Positions 1-6,391 of a stretch of DNA of 14,340 nt are shown in pieces. The stretch comes from JAUVZF01 sp964539385. GTDB lineage: Bacteria; Planctomycetota; Phycisphaerae; FEN-1346. Position 1 is the first letter of the stretch. The number at the start of each line of letters is the position of its first letter. A program made the position numbers and the translations under genes. The stretch spans positions 1 to 14,340 of the forward strand of contig CAZIJC010000117.1 of the NCBI GenBank assembly GCA_964539385.1, written 5' to 3'. The notes under the pieces were generated by a model. The model saw only the letters and a list, made by a program, of their open reading frames with translations. It did not search any database and had not been told where the DNA came from.

Positions 1-90
1 TGCCATTCAGGTTCAAGTAACCTGTAGGACATTACTTTTACTTGGCTCAGTAACCTTGAGCCTCTCGCTCCTCTGGGTCTTCAAACAGCG

Positions 91-112
91 CGCGCCCGTA
101 CGGGCGGGTAAC
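91..112. repeat. Palindromic repeat, copy 1
   Basis: This 22-base unit contains the perfect 14-base palindrome CGCCCGTACGGGCG at 93-106 and ends in GGGTAAC. It matches the unit at 149-170 at 21 of 22 positions, in the same orientation. Read on the minus strand each copy begins GTTA, followed by the palindrome, which resembles the tetranucleotide-plus-palindrome layout of REP elements. Both copies lie 3' of prmC. The repeat is seen directly; REP identity is inference. Confidence 0.7.
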
Positions 113-148
113 GCCGGCGCGGCGCACAACCCGGGCGAACCGAAATCA

Positions 149-170
149 CGCGCCCGTACGGGCGGCTAAC
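149..170. repeat. Palindromic repeat, copy 2
   Basis: Second copy of the 22-base unit, with the same 14-base palindrome CGCCCGTACGGGCG at 151-164 and the flank GGCTAAC. It differs from copy 1 by one base (C for G before TAAC). The start-to-start distance is 58 bases. As single-stranded DNA or RNA each copy could form a 5-bp stem with a GTAC loop. It lies 45 bases past the prmC stop, so it may also be in the 3' end of the prmC transcript. Confidence 0.7.
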
Positions 171-214
171 CTTTGCGATGTCGCAGCGTGTGCCCCGGTG
201 ATGCACGCCCTGTT

Positions 215-1144
215 TTAACCTTCCGGCTCGCGTTGTGCTACAAGGATTCGGTCCAGGCCGGCGTAATCTTTGAGGACCCGGACGTCGAGGAGGCCGCGGA
301 CGGTCGAAGCCGCCTCGGCCGCCCTGGCGCCCTGGCCGGCGCCGATTTCCACGAGCAACGTTGCTGTGGGCTTCAGATAGGCCCGCGCGCCCTTGAGGAT
401 GCGTTCGATGACTTCGGTTCCGTCGGGCCCGGCCACGAGCGCGTCGCGTGGTTCGTGTTCGCGTATTTCGCGCGGGAGGCCGTTCCACTCGGCCTCCGCG
501 ACGTACGGTGGGTTGGCGACGAGAAAATCCGCGGGCGCCGCGTCGGCGGCATCGAGGGCGTCGTACAGGTCGCCTTCCAGAAACGCGACTCGGGCCCCGA
601 CGCCGTGGGCCTGGGCGTTGATGCAGGCGACCTCAAGCGCCGCCGGCGAGATGTCCGTCGCCGTGACGTGGCAATCCGGCAGGCGGACCGCCAGACTCAC
701 CGCCACGCATCCGCAGCCGGTGCACAGGTCGATGGCCGTGAGGGGCCCGGACGGTTCCATCTCACCACCCTCAAGGAGCGGGGCCGGGGTGGCGCCGCTT
801 AGGCGCAGGACCTCCTCGACAAGCATCTCCGTCTCGGGCCGCGGGATGAGGCAATCGGGCGTGACCTTGAAGGCGAGCGAGAGAAACTCGCACGTGCCGA
901 CGAGGTAGCGGGTCGGCTCGCCGGCGGCGCGGCGGCGAACGAGTTCGCGGAAGGCGGTCCGCTCGTCCTCGGCGACCGGATCCTCGTACCGCAGGTACAG
1001 GTCGATGCGTTCCGCGCCCAGGACGTGGGCCAGAAGGATCTCGGCCTCCAGGCGCGGCTGGGCGATGTCCTTCTTGTCGAAGAAGTCGCGCGTCCATTCG
1101 ATGAGGCGGCCGATAGTCCACTCGTCGGATGATACGTCGGGCAT
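215..1144 (-). CDS. prmC: Peptide chain release factor N5-glutamine methyltransferase (PrmC/HemK)
   Basis: PrmC uses S-adenosylmethionine to methylate the glutamine of the GGQ motif in release factors RF1/RF2 in the cytoplasm, which speeds translation termination. The family hallmark NPPY is clear in the sequence context LVANPPYVAEAEW (about residues 211-214 from the start used here). IPRPETE, typical of PrmC, lies at about 100-106. The SAM-binding segment reads AIDLCTGCGCVAV where the family usually has DLGTGSG. The N-terminal helical domain (WTIGRLIEWT...PRLEAEILLAHVLG) is the release-factor-binding part. The length of about 309 aa is slightly above the usual 280-300. I chose ATG 1144 because the alignable N-terminus begins there; ATG 1177 is possible and adds 11 residues without family resemblance. 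Neither start has a strong ribosome-binding site. The common partner prfA is not adjacent; the upstream neighbour is the sulfatase-like gene, 124 bases away. Confidence 0.95.
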   Translation of the reverse strand: MPDVSSDEWTIGRLIEWTRDFFDKKDIAQPRLEAEILLAHVLGAERIDLYLRYEDPVAEDERTAFRELVRRRAAGEPTRYLVGTCEFLSLAFKVTPDCLIPRPETEMLVEEVLRLSGATPAPLLEGGEMEPSGPLTAIDLCTGCGCVAVSLAVRLPDCHVTATDISPAALEVACINAQAHGVGARVAFLEGDLYDALDAADAAPADFLVANPPYVAEAEWNGLPREIREHEPRDALVAGPDGTEVIERILKGARAYLKPTATLLVEIGAGQGARAAEAASTVRGLLDVRVLKDYAGLDRILVAQREPEG

Positions 1145-1268
1145 GACAGATCCGTTCGGGCGCCGGGCAACGCCCATCGTGGCAAGGAACAGGTAGCCCT
1201 TTTACCGCCACGGCGGGTGCCTGGCAAGCCTAAAGCGAGGCACGCCTGTTGCAAGAGGCATCCGGCGA

Positions 1269-2660
1269 TCAGGGGCCGATCCGGAGTGCCGCGATCGTCT
1301 CGGCCGGCGCGTCCATCTCTGCGAGCCAGTTGATGAGTTTGGCCTGGAGGTGGTCGGCGACTTGGGCGTGGTCGGCCAAGACGCACGTCTCGCCGAGGGG
1401 ATCGTCGGCGAGGTCGTACAGTTCCCGCTGCCCCTCGGGCCCGAACGGCACGTAGCACCACCGGTCGGTGTACACGGCGGGGGTCAGGTGCCCCGCGCAC
1501 GATTCGCCCTGCTTCCAGTTGATGAAGGCCGAGGAGATGGCGACATCGCGCAGGGGCCCCTGCGCCTCGCCCCGCAGCATCGGCGCGAAGGACGCTCCGT
1601 GCAGCGGCTCGGGCGTCTCGACGTCAGCGCCGGCCAGGTCCAGCAGCGTCGGCAGGATGTCGGTGGGCTGGAGCAGCGCGTCCACCTCGCGTCCGCCCTC
1701 CAGTCCCGGCGCGGCAACGAGGAACGGCAGGTGCGCGATCTCCGGATAGACGGGCCAGGCCCGATCATCGCGGTCGTTGATGTTCGACTTGCCGGTCCGG
1801 TCGTGCTCGCCCAGGCTCATGCCGTGGTCGGTTGTGAAAATGACGATGGAGCGCGACCAGAGGTCCAGATCGTCGATCTTCTGAAGGACGCGGCCGACCC
1901 ATCGGTCCACGAGTTCGGCCTCGGCCGAGTAGTGTGCCCGCAGGTTGTTGAGTTCCTCCGGCGCCAGGTCGCTCGCGCGGCCGTAGTTGGGGTGGATCAT
2001 GGGCGCGGCGGTGTAGTCGGGGTCGTACTTTCGGACCATGTATTCGGGCGGGTCCCACGGCTCGTGCGGGTCGAAGAAATCGACCCACAGGAAGAACGGG
2101 TGGTGCCGGTAGTTTTCCTCGAGCCACTCGACGGCCAAGCCGGCGGTGCGAGGGGGGAAGCGGTCTACCTCGCGGTACCAATGCCGGTTGGTCCAGCGGG
2201 CCAGGTCCGGCAGGTTTCGGTCCATGAAGTGGTGGCCGGTGCGGGTCTTCTCGGGGGGCATGGTGCTCTCGATGGGGTAGTTCATCCGCAGGAAGGGCAG
2301 GTCGCCCTCCTGGCCGCGCAGGACGCGGGCGCCGTGGAAACCCCGGTCGAAGTTCGCCCGGAACAGGTGCGGACAGTCGCACAAGAGTTGCGAGACGTAC
2401 CCCGCCCGGCCGAGGATTTGGGGCAGGTGGTTCTCGCTGCTCATCAGGCGGCTCTGCCATGGATACCACGGCCAGCCGTAACGGCCGGTCGTCAGGTCGG
2501 TGCGGTGCGGGATGGTGGGGAAACTCGAGTTCCACATCTGCGTGGCGCTGACGGCCCGCCGGCTGAAGGCATCGAGGTTGGGCGTTCGGACCGGCATCGC
2601 CGCCCGGTCGAAGAAGTTGTCGTAACGGAAGGTGTCGGAGATGATGAGGATGATGTTCAC
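1269..2660 (-). CDS. Sulfatase-fold hydrolase (alkaline phosphatase superfamily) with Thr in the nucleophile position
   Basis: A 463-aa protein of the arylsulfatase-type branch of the alkaline phosphatase superfamily, which hydrolyses sulfate or phosphate esters with a metal-bound nucleophile. Visible elements are the N-terminal metal strand NIILIISDTFRYDN (D9), the signature region around 47-58 (FPTIPHRTDLTTGR), DPHEPWDPP at 197-205, the second metal site TTDHGMSLGEH at 277-286 (D278, H279), K291, and a C-terminal LYDLADDP motif at 415-421. Classical sulfatases have Cys or Ser (converted to formylglycine) in C/S-x-P-x-R; here the aligned residue is Thr49 (T-I-P-H-R). The second Asp of the usual DD pair is Thr10. 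I therefore doubt a standard formylglycine sulfatase; a phosphodiesterase-like or other ester hydrolase is possible. No signal peptide is visible, so a cytoplasmic location is likely. The start is GTG at 2658-2660, preceded by AAAGGAG about 9 bases upstream; the reading frame stays open further upstream, but that part is antisense to the neighbour. Confidence 0.85.
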   Translation of the reverse strand: MNIILIISDTFRYDNFFDRAAMPVRTPNLDAFSRRAVSATQMWNSSFPTIPHRTDLTTGRYGWPWYPWQSRLMSSENHLPQILGRAGYVSQLLCDCPHLFRANFDRGFHGARVLRGQEGDLPFLRMNYPIESTMPPEKTRTGHHFMDRNLPDLARWTNRHWYREVDRFPPRTAGLAVEWLEENYRHHPFFLWVDFFDPHEPWDPPEYMVRKYDPDYTAAPMIHPNYGRASDLAPEELNNLRAHYSAEAELVDRWVGRVLQKIDDLDLWSRSIVIFTTDHGMSLGEHDRTGKSNINDRDDRAWPVYPEIAHLPFLVAAPGLEGGREVDALLQPTDILPTLLDLAGADVETPEPLHGASFAPMLRGEAQGPLRDVAISSAFINWKQGESCAGHLTPAVYTDRWCYVPFGPEGQRELYDLADDPLGETCVLADHAQVADHLQAKLINWLAEMDAPAETIAALRIGP

Positions 2661-2707
2661 AGGAGCCACTCCTTTGCCCGTCGCCCCCCCCCTCGCCGCG
2701 GAACCGA

Positions 2708-2736
2708 TTGCAACGCCCTGGTCCGTGTGGTAGTAA
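2708..2736 (+). promoter_or_regulatory. Candidate promoter for the isomerase-carbamoyltransferase operon
   Basis: TTGCAA at 2708-2713 and TAGTAA at 2731-2736 are spaced by 17 bases. The -10 element is poor (3/6). It touches the candidate -10 of the divergent sulfatase-like gene, so the two promoters would compete or be co-regulated if both are real. Confidence 0.25.
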
Positions 2737-2763
2737 TCATACGCTGCTGGTCCGGATCGTCCA
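2736..2763 (-). promoter_or_regulatory. Candidate sigma70-type promoter for the sulfatase-like gene
   Basis: On the minus strand TGGACG (plus 2758-2763) and TATGAT (plus 2736-2741) are separated by 16 bases. They match the consensus at 4/6 and 5/6 positions. The leader would be about 70 bases, ending at the AAAGGAG site. Promoter calls by eye in GC-rich DNA are weak evidence. Confidence 0.4.
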
Positions 2764-2795
2764 GAGCAAACGCCCGCGAGGGAAAGGAACGTTTC

Positions 2796-3602
2796 ATGGC
2801 AGCGCCGAGACGATCGCAACTGGCGGTGGCGCTGTTCACGCTGCGCGATTTCTGCACGAAGCCGCGCCGGATTGCCCGGATGCTCGCGCGCGTTCGCAAG
2901 ATCGGATACCGGAACGTCCAGATTTCGGGCGGCGGGCTGATGGCCCAGGAACCGGCGGAACTGGCGAAGATGATGGACGACGCGGGCCTGACGGTCATCG
3001 GCAGCCACATCGCCCTGCAGATGATGCGCGACGACTTCAGGGGCGTCGTTGCGCGCCTCAGGGTCTGGAAGTGTTCGCACACGGCCATACCCTGGATGGT
3101 GCCGGAGGACCGCAGCACGCTTGCCGCGTGGAAGGCGCGAGCGCGCGAGTTCACACGCCTCGGCAAGGCGTTTGGGAAAGAGGGCATCACGCTCCAGTAC
3201 CACAACCACCACTTCGAGTTCCACAAGTTCGGCGGGCGCGCCGGGATCGGCGCCCGGACGGGCCTGGATATCCTGTATGCCGGCACCGACCCGAAGTGCC
3301 TCCAGGCCGAGATCGACACCGGCTGGATAGCGCGCGGCGGGGGCGACCCTGCCGAGTGGTGCGCTCGCGTCAAGGGTAGGATGGACCAAGTTCACGTCAA
3401 GGACTGGATGATTATGGACGGCGAGCCCGCCTGGGCCGAGGTCGGCGAAGGCAACCTCAACTGGCCCGCCATCATCCGGGCCTGCCGCAGGGCCGGTGTC
3501 AAGCATTACATCGTCGAACAGGACCAGTGCCCCGTTACGAAGGACCCGTTCAAGAGCATTGCCGTCAGCCTGCGGAACCTGCGAGGGCTGGGCCTGAAGT
3601 AG
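2796..3602 (+). CDS. Sugar phosphate isomerase/epimerase (xylose isomerase-like TIM barrel)
   Basis: A 268-aa protein of the AP-endonuclease-2/xylose-isomerase-like TIM barrel family (COG1082), cytoplasmic, usually metal-dependent and acting on sugars, inositols or keto-sugars. Motifs in order are the first strand QLAVALFTLRDF (8-19), GYRNVQISG (38-45), QYHNHHFEF (134-142), the metal-site strand AEIDTGW (171-177), HVKDW (200-204), VGEGNLNW (216-223) and YIVEQDQ (238-244). H200, D174 and E241 are likely ligand or catalytic positions. The length is typical. ATG 2796 has an AAAGGAA site 7-8 bases upstream. The open frame extends far 5' of this, but only as antisense of the sulfatase-like gene. 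The carbamoyltransferase follows within 16 bases, so co-transcription is likely and the substrate may be a sugar in the same pathway. The exact reaction cannot be read from sequence. Confidence 0.9.
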   Translation: MAAPRRSQLAVALFTLRDFCTKPRRIARMLARVRKIGYRNVQISGGGLMAQEPAELAKMMDDAGLTVIGSHIALQMMRDDFRGVVARLRVWKCSHTAIPWMVPEDRSTLAAWKARAREFTRLGKAFGKEGITLQYHNHHFEFHKFGGRAGIGARTGLDILYAGTDPKCLQAEIDTGWIARGGGDPAEWCARVKGRMDQVHVKDWMIMDGEPAWAEVGEGNLNWPAIIRACRRAGVKHYIVEQDQCPVTKDPFKSIAVSLRNLRGLGLK

Positions 3603-3618
3603 GGGTGTGCCACAGCCG

Positions 3619-5511
3619 ATGACCAACGCTCCGCCGATGAATATCCTCGGCATTTCGGCGTTTTACCACGACAGTGCCGCCTGCCTGGTGCGCGACGGCG
3701 ACCTGGTCGCCGCCGTCCAGGAAGAGCGGTTCACGCGCAAGAAACACGACGAGGAGTTCCCGCAACACGCCATCGACTATTGCCTCGAGGAAGGTGGCAT
3801 TGCGCCGGCCGACCTCGACTTCGTCGCGTTCTACGACAAGCCCCTGCTGAAGTTCGAGCGCCTGCTCGAGACATACCTGGCATACGCGCCGGCCGGTTTC
3901 CGCTCCTTCTGCACGGCCATGCCGCTGTGGCTCCGAACGAAACTGCACCTGCCGCGCATCATGGATCGCGGCCTGCGCGGCAGGCCGGCCACGGCACGAG
4001 CCGTACCCGTGCCAGGGTACAAGGGCCGGTACGTCTTCGCCGAGCACCATGAGTCGCACGCCGCCAGCGCGTTCTTTCCGTCGCCGTTCGAGGAAGCCGC
4101 CATCCTGACGGTCGACGGCGTCGGCGAGTGGGCGACGGCCGCCTGGGGAGTCGGGCGAGGCAACCGCATCGAACTGTCGCACGAACTGCGCTTTCCGCAC
4201 AGCCTGGGCCTGCTGTACTCGGCCTTCACGTACTTCACGGGCTTTAAGGTCAACTCCGGCGAATACAAACTGATGGGCCTCGCCCCGTACGGCCAGCCGC
4301 GCTACAAGGACCTCATCCTCGAGCGCCTGGTCGATTTGAAGCCGGACGGCTCGTTCCGGATGGACCTGTCGTATTTCAATTACTGCCAGGGCCTGACGAT
4401 GACCAGCCGCAAGTTCGAGCGGCTCTTCGGCGGCCCGCCGCGAAGGCCGGAGACACCGCTCACGCAGCGCGAGATGGACGTGGCGGCCTCCATCCAGGCC
4501 GTGACCGAGGAGATCCTGCTCCGCATGGTCCGGCACGTGCTCTCGCAGACCGGCATGCGGCATCTTGTGCTGGCGGGCGGCGTGGCACTCAACTGCGTCG
4601 CGAACGGAAGAATCCTGCGAGAGGCGGGCGCCGAGCACGTCTGGATTCAGCCCGGCGCGGGCGACGCCGGCGGCGCACTCGGCGCGGCGCTGCTGGTCTG
4701 GTACCAGTTGCTCGGCAACGCGCGGCAGGTGGACGGCGTGCACGACCGTCAGAAGGGATCGCTCCTCGGTCCGGCGTTCACGATGCCCCAGATCCGTGAG
4801 TTCCTCGACGCATCCGGCGCCGTGTACCACGAGTACCCGGACGAGGACGTGCTGCTGGACATGATCGCCGAGGCGATTGCGGCCGGCAAGGTCGTCGGCC
4901 ACATGCACGGGCGGATGGAGTTCGGCCCGCGGGCGCTCGGATCGCGCTCGATTCTCGGCGACGCGCGGTCGCCGAAGATGCAGTCGATCATGAACCGCAA
5001 GATCAAGTTCCGCGAATCGTTTCGCCCGTTTGCGCCGAGCGTCCTGAGGGAGAACGTGGCCGAGTACTTCCAGATGCGGCCCCGCGAGGACAGCCCGTAC
5101 ATGCTTCTGGTGGCCGGTGTGCGCGACGAGAAGCGGCTGCCGGCGGATGAGCGGGCCTCGGGACTCGCGGGCGTGGACCGGCTTCTGAAGGCTCCTCGAA
5201 GCGAGGTCCCGGCCATCACGCACGTCGATTACTCGGCCCGTGTCCAGACCGTGGACTCCGAGCGGCACGGCCGGTACTGGCGGCTCATCCGGCGGTTCCG
5301 CGACAAGACCGGTTGCCCGCTCGTGGTCAACACGAGTTTCAATGTGCGCGGCGAGCCGATCGTCTGCACGCCCGAGCACGCCTACCGGTGCTTCATGGCC
5401 ACCAACATGGACGTGTTGGTGCTCGAGAACTGCGTGCTCTATAAGGACGAACAGCCCGACGCCCGGCAGTTCGACGTGGACGATTACCTGGCCCAGTTCG
5501 ACCTGGACTAG
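3619..5511 (+). CDS. Carbamoyltransferase, NodU/CmcH/TobZ/SxtI family
   Basis: A 630-aa O-carbamoyltransferase. Family members use carbamoyl phosphate and ATP: the Kae1-like domain makes carbamoyladenylate and transfers the carbamoyl group to a hydroxyl of a sugar, antibiotic or toxin. Visible elements are ILGISAFYHDSAACL near the N-terminus (H17, D18), QEERFTRKKHD (34-44), AEHHESHAASAFFPS (141-155), the ATP-site segments LTVDGVGEW (163-171) and LAGGVALNCVANG (318-330), and GAGDAGGALGAAL (347-359). The C-terminal carbamoyltransferase domain has MEFGPRALGSRSILGD (433-448), RESFRPFAPSV (465-475) and NTSFNVRGEP (571-580). The length is normal for the family. Starts are possible at GTG 3607, ATG 3619 and ATG 3637. 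The family N-terminus aligns from 3637; 3619 has AGGGG 13 bases upstream. It is followed 4 bases later by an SxtJ-like gene and then a DUF5989 gene, matching the sxtI-J-K order. Confidence 0.95.
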   Translation: MTNAPPMNILGISAFYHDSAACLVRDGDLVAAVQEERFTRKKHDEEFPQHAIDYCLEEGGIAPADLDFVAFYDKPLLKFERLLETYLAYAPAGFRSFCTAMPLWLRTKLHLPRIMDRGLRGRPATARAVPVPGYKGRYVFAEHHESHAASAFFPSPFEEAAILTVDGVGEWATAAWGVGRGNRIELSHELRFPHSLGLLYSAFTYFTGFKVNSGEYKLMGLAPYGQPRYKDLILERLVDLKPDGSFRMDLSYFNYCQGLTMTSRKFERLFGGPPRRPETPLTQREMDVAASIQAVTEEILLRMVRHVLSQTGMRHLVLAGGVALNCVANGRILREAGAEHVWIQPGAGDAGGALGAALLVWYQLLGNARQVDGVHDRQKGSLLGPAFTMPQIREFLDASGAVYHEYPDEDVLLDMIAEAIAAGKVVGHMHGRMEFGPRALGSRSILGDARSPKMQSIMNRKIKFRESFRPFAPSVLRENVAEYFQMRPREDSPYMLLVAGVRDEKRLPADERASGLAGVDRLLKAPRSEVPAITHVDYSARVQTVDSERHGRYWRLIRRFRDKTGCPLVVNTSFNVRGEPIVCTPEHAYRCFMATNMDVLVLENCVLYKDEQPDARQFDVDDYLAQFDLD

Positions 5512-5515
5512 CGGT

Positions 5516-5962
5516 ATGGCGCTGATTGAGATCAACTGGAATCCGGACCGGCGGCGTCTGCGGCGATTCGGCGTGGTTGCGCTGGTTGCGTTCGCAGTCG
5601 TCGGTGCCTGGGTCTTTCTCCGACACGGTCTGTTCGGCCTCACGCTCAGCGAGGGCGCGGCGTGCGTCGCGGCCTATGTTCTGTGGGTCATCGCGGCCGT
5701 GTGCGGTGTGCTGGCTGCGGTGGCGCCGCGTGCCCTGCGGCCGCTTTACCTTGGACTGAGCCTTGTTGGGTTGCCGATTGGCCTGGTAGTATCGCACGTC
5801 GTCATGGGCGTGGTGTTCTACATCGTCCTCGTGCCCATCGGCCTGGTGATGCGGCTGCTGGGGCGCGACCCGCTGCACCGCGGATTTGAGCGCGACGCCG
5901 AAACGTACTGGGTCCGCCGAGGGCAGACGGAGGAGGCCAAACGGTACTTCCGCCAGTTTTGA
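5516..5962 (+). CDS. SxtJ-like integral membrane protein
   Basis: A 148-aa membrane protein resembling the SxtJ family, whose biochemical role is not established and which is typically encoded beside NodU-type carbamoyltransferases. The N-terminus IEINWNPDRRRLRRFG (4-19) and the C-terminal part VPIGLVMRLLGRDPLHRGF...YWVRR (106-135) match the family pattern of W-x-P-x-x-R-x-LR-x-FG and PIGL-x-MR-x-x-G-x-DPL...YW-x-x-R. Four hydrophobic segments are visible at roughly 18-35, 47-69, 77-93 and 94-114, giving an inner-membrane protein with cytoplasmic basic ends. ATG 5516 is 4 bases after the carbamoyltransferase stop and has no good Shine-Dalgarno site, so translation is probably coupled to the upstream gene. 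A longer open frame upstream overlaps the carbamoyltransferase in another frame and is ignored. Confidence 0.85.
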   Translation: MALIEINWNPDRRRLRRFGVVALVAFAVVGAWVFLRHGLFGLTLSEGAACVAAYVLWVIAAVCGVLAAVAPRALRPLYLGLSLVGLPIGLVVSHVVMGVVFYIVLVPIGLVMRLLGRDPLHRGFERDAETYWVRRGQTEEAKRYFRQF

Positions 5963-6001
5963 GATTGTCCTGGCGAACCTTCGCCGCGAGGGTCCAGAAT
6001 C

Positions 6002-6205
6002 ATGTCCGAAACGCCGAACGAACCGGACGAGTTCCGCCTGGAAGCCGCCCGCCACCGCCCAAGCCTGCTGCGCGAGTTCTGGGACTTCTTGAAGCACAAC
6101 AAGAAGTGGTGGCTGCTGCCGATCCTCATCTCGCTGCTGCTCCTCGGTGCCCTGGCCATTCTGGGCGGCACGAGTTTGGCACCGTTCATCTACACGGTCT
6201 TCTGA
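6002..6205 (+). CDS. DUF5989 (SxtK-like) small membrane protein
   Basis: A 67-aa protein with a charged N-terminus, then FWDFLKHNKKWWLLPI (26-41), one transmembrane helix LISLLLLGALAILGG (42-56), and the ending APFIYTVF (60-67). This layout (a W-rich amphipathic stretch, one helix, and a terminal APFIYTLF-like motif) is that of the DUF5989/SxtK family. No enzymatic motif is present. Known genomic context for the family is beside SxtI-type carbamoyltransferases and SxtJ. Here the gene starts 39 bases after the SxtJ-like stop, with CGAGGG about 10 bases before the ATG. A plausible role, by inference, is a membrane anchor or subunit for the carbamoyltransferase; this is not shown. Confidence 0.85.
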   Translation: MSETPNEPDEFRLEAARHRPSLLREFWDFLKHNKKWWLLPILISLLLLGALAILGGTSLAPFIYTVF

Positions 6206-6353
6206 TCGGGAGGCCGGTCGCGCCGTAACCGGCGCTGTGCCAGGGGGTTCAAGGTACGAGGTCCCAGGGGTGTTCCGTCGCCGCGCCCACGTGGTGCCTG
6301 AGTTAATCCGCCGACGAGCCGCTTCCGGACGGCTTCGACACGACGCCGGTCGC

Positions 6354-6372
6354 GTGCCGGTTTCGCCGGCAC
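6354..6372 (+). promoter_or_regulatory. Hairpin in the leader of the ankyrin lipoprotein gene
   Basis: GTGCCGG (6354-6360) and CCGGCAC (6366-6372) form a perfect 7-bp stem with a TTTCG loop. It ends just before the AGAGGAT ribosome-binding region (6377-6383) and about 19 bases before the ATG. It lacks a T-run, so it is not an intrinsic terminator. It could affect mRNA stability or translation; the role is inferred only. The wider 6206-6391 gap otherwise holds one more hairpin (6213-6218 with 6228-6233) and no gene. Confidence 0.4.
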
Positions 6373-6391
6373 ACGCAGAGGATGTGTTTCC

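Larger units (their letters stand above)
1..214. other. Non-coding left-edge region with small hairpins
   Basis: No convincing gene lies between the window start and the prmC stop codon. The first 62 bases are less GC-rich than the rest and hold two perfect short hairpins. One pairs bases 8-13 (CAGGTT) with 19-24 (AACCTG). The other pairs 44-49 (GGCTCA) with 57-62 (TGAGCC). The 8-mer AGTAACCT occurs at 16-23 and 49-56, once in each hairpin. The remainder holds a pair of palindromic repeats, listed separately. None of the hairpins is followed by a T-run, on either strand, that would make an intrinsic terminator. Function unknown; the region may continue into a structure outside the window. Confidence 0.5.

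Noticed and set aside
8..24. tRNA T-arm-like GGTTCAAG segment
   Set aside because: The stem encloses only a 5-base loop, there is no acceptor or anticodon arm around it, and CCA is absent.
1350..2795. 5' extension of the isomerase frame over the sulfatase-like gene
   Set aside because: This part is antisense to conserved sulfatase-fold motifs. The isomerase family N-terminus begins at ATG 2796, which has a ribosome-binding site.
2661..3653. N-terminal extension of the sulfatase-like frame
   Set aside because: It overlaps the isomerase antisense; GTG 2660 has a good AAAGGAG site and begins exactly at the family's first beta strand.
3565..5643. 692-codon open frame antisense to the carbamoyltransferase
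   Set aside because: It mirrors codon positions of a clearly recognisable enzyme in GC-rich DNA. Its translation is Arg/His/Val-rich without any domain.
3619..6205. Saxitoxin biosynthesis cluster
   Set aside because: Only the sxtI/J/K-like trio is present; no polyketide synthase-like SxtA, amidinotransferase or Rieske oxygenase gene is seen. The trio is also found outside toxin clusters.
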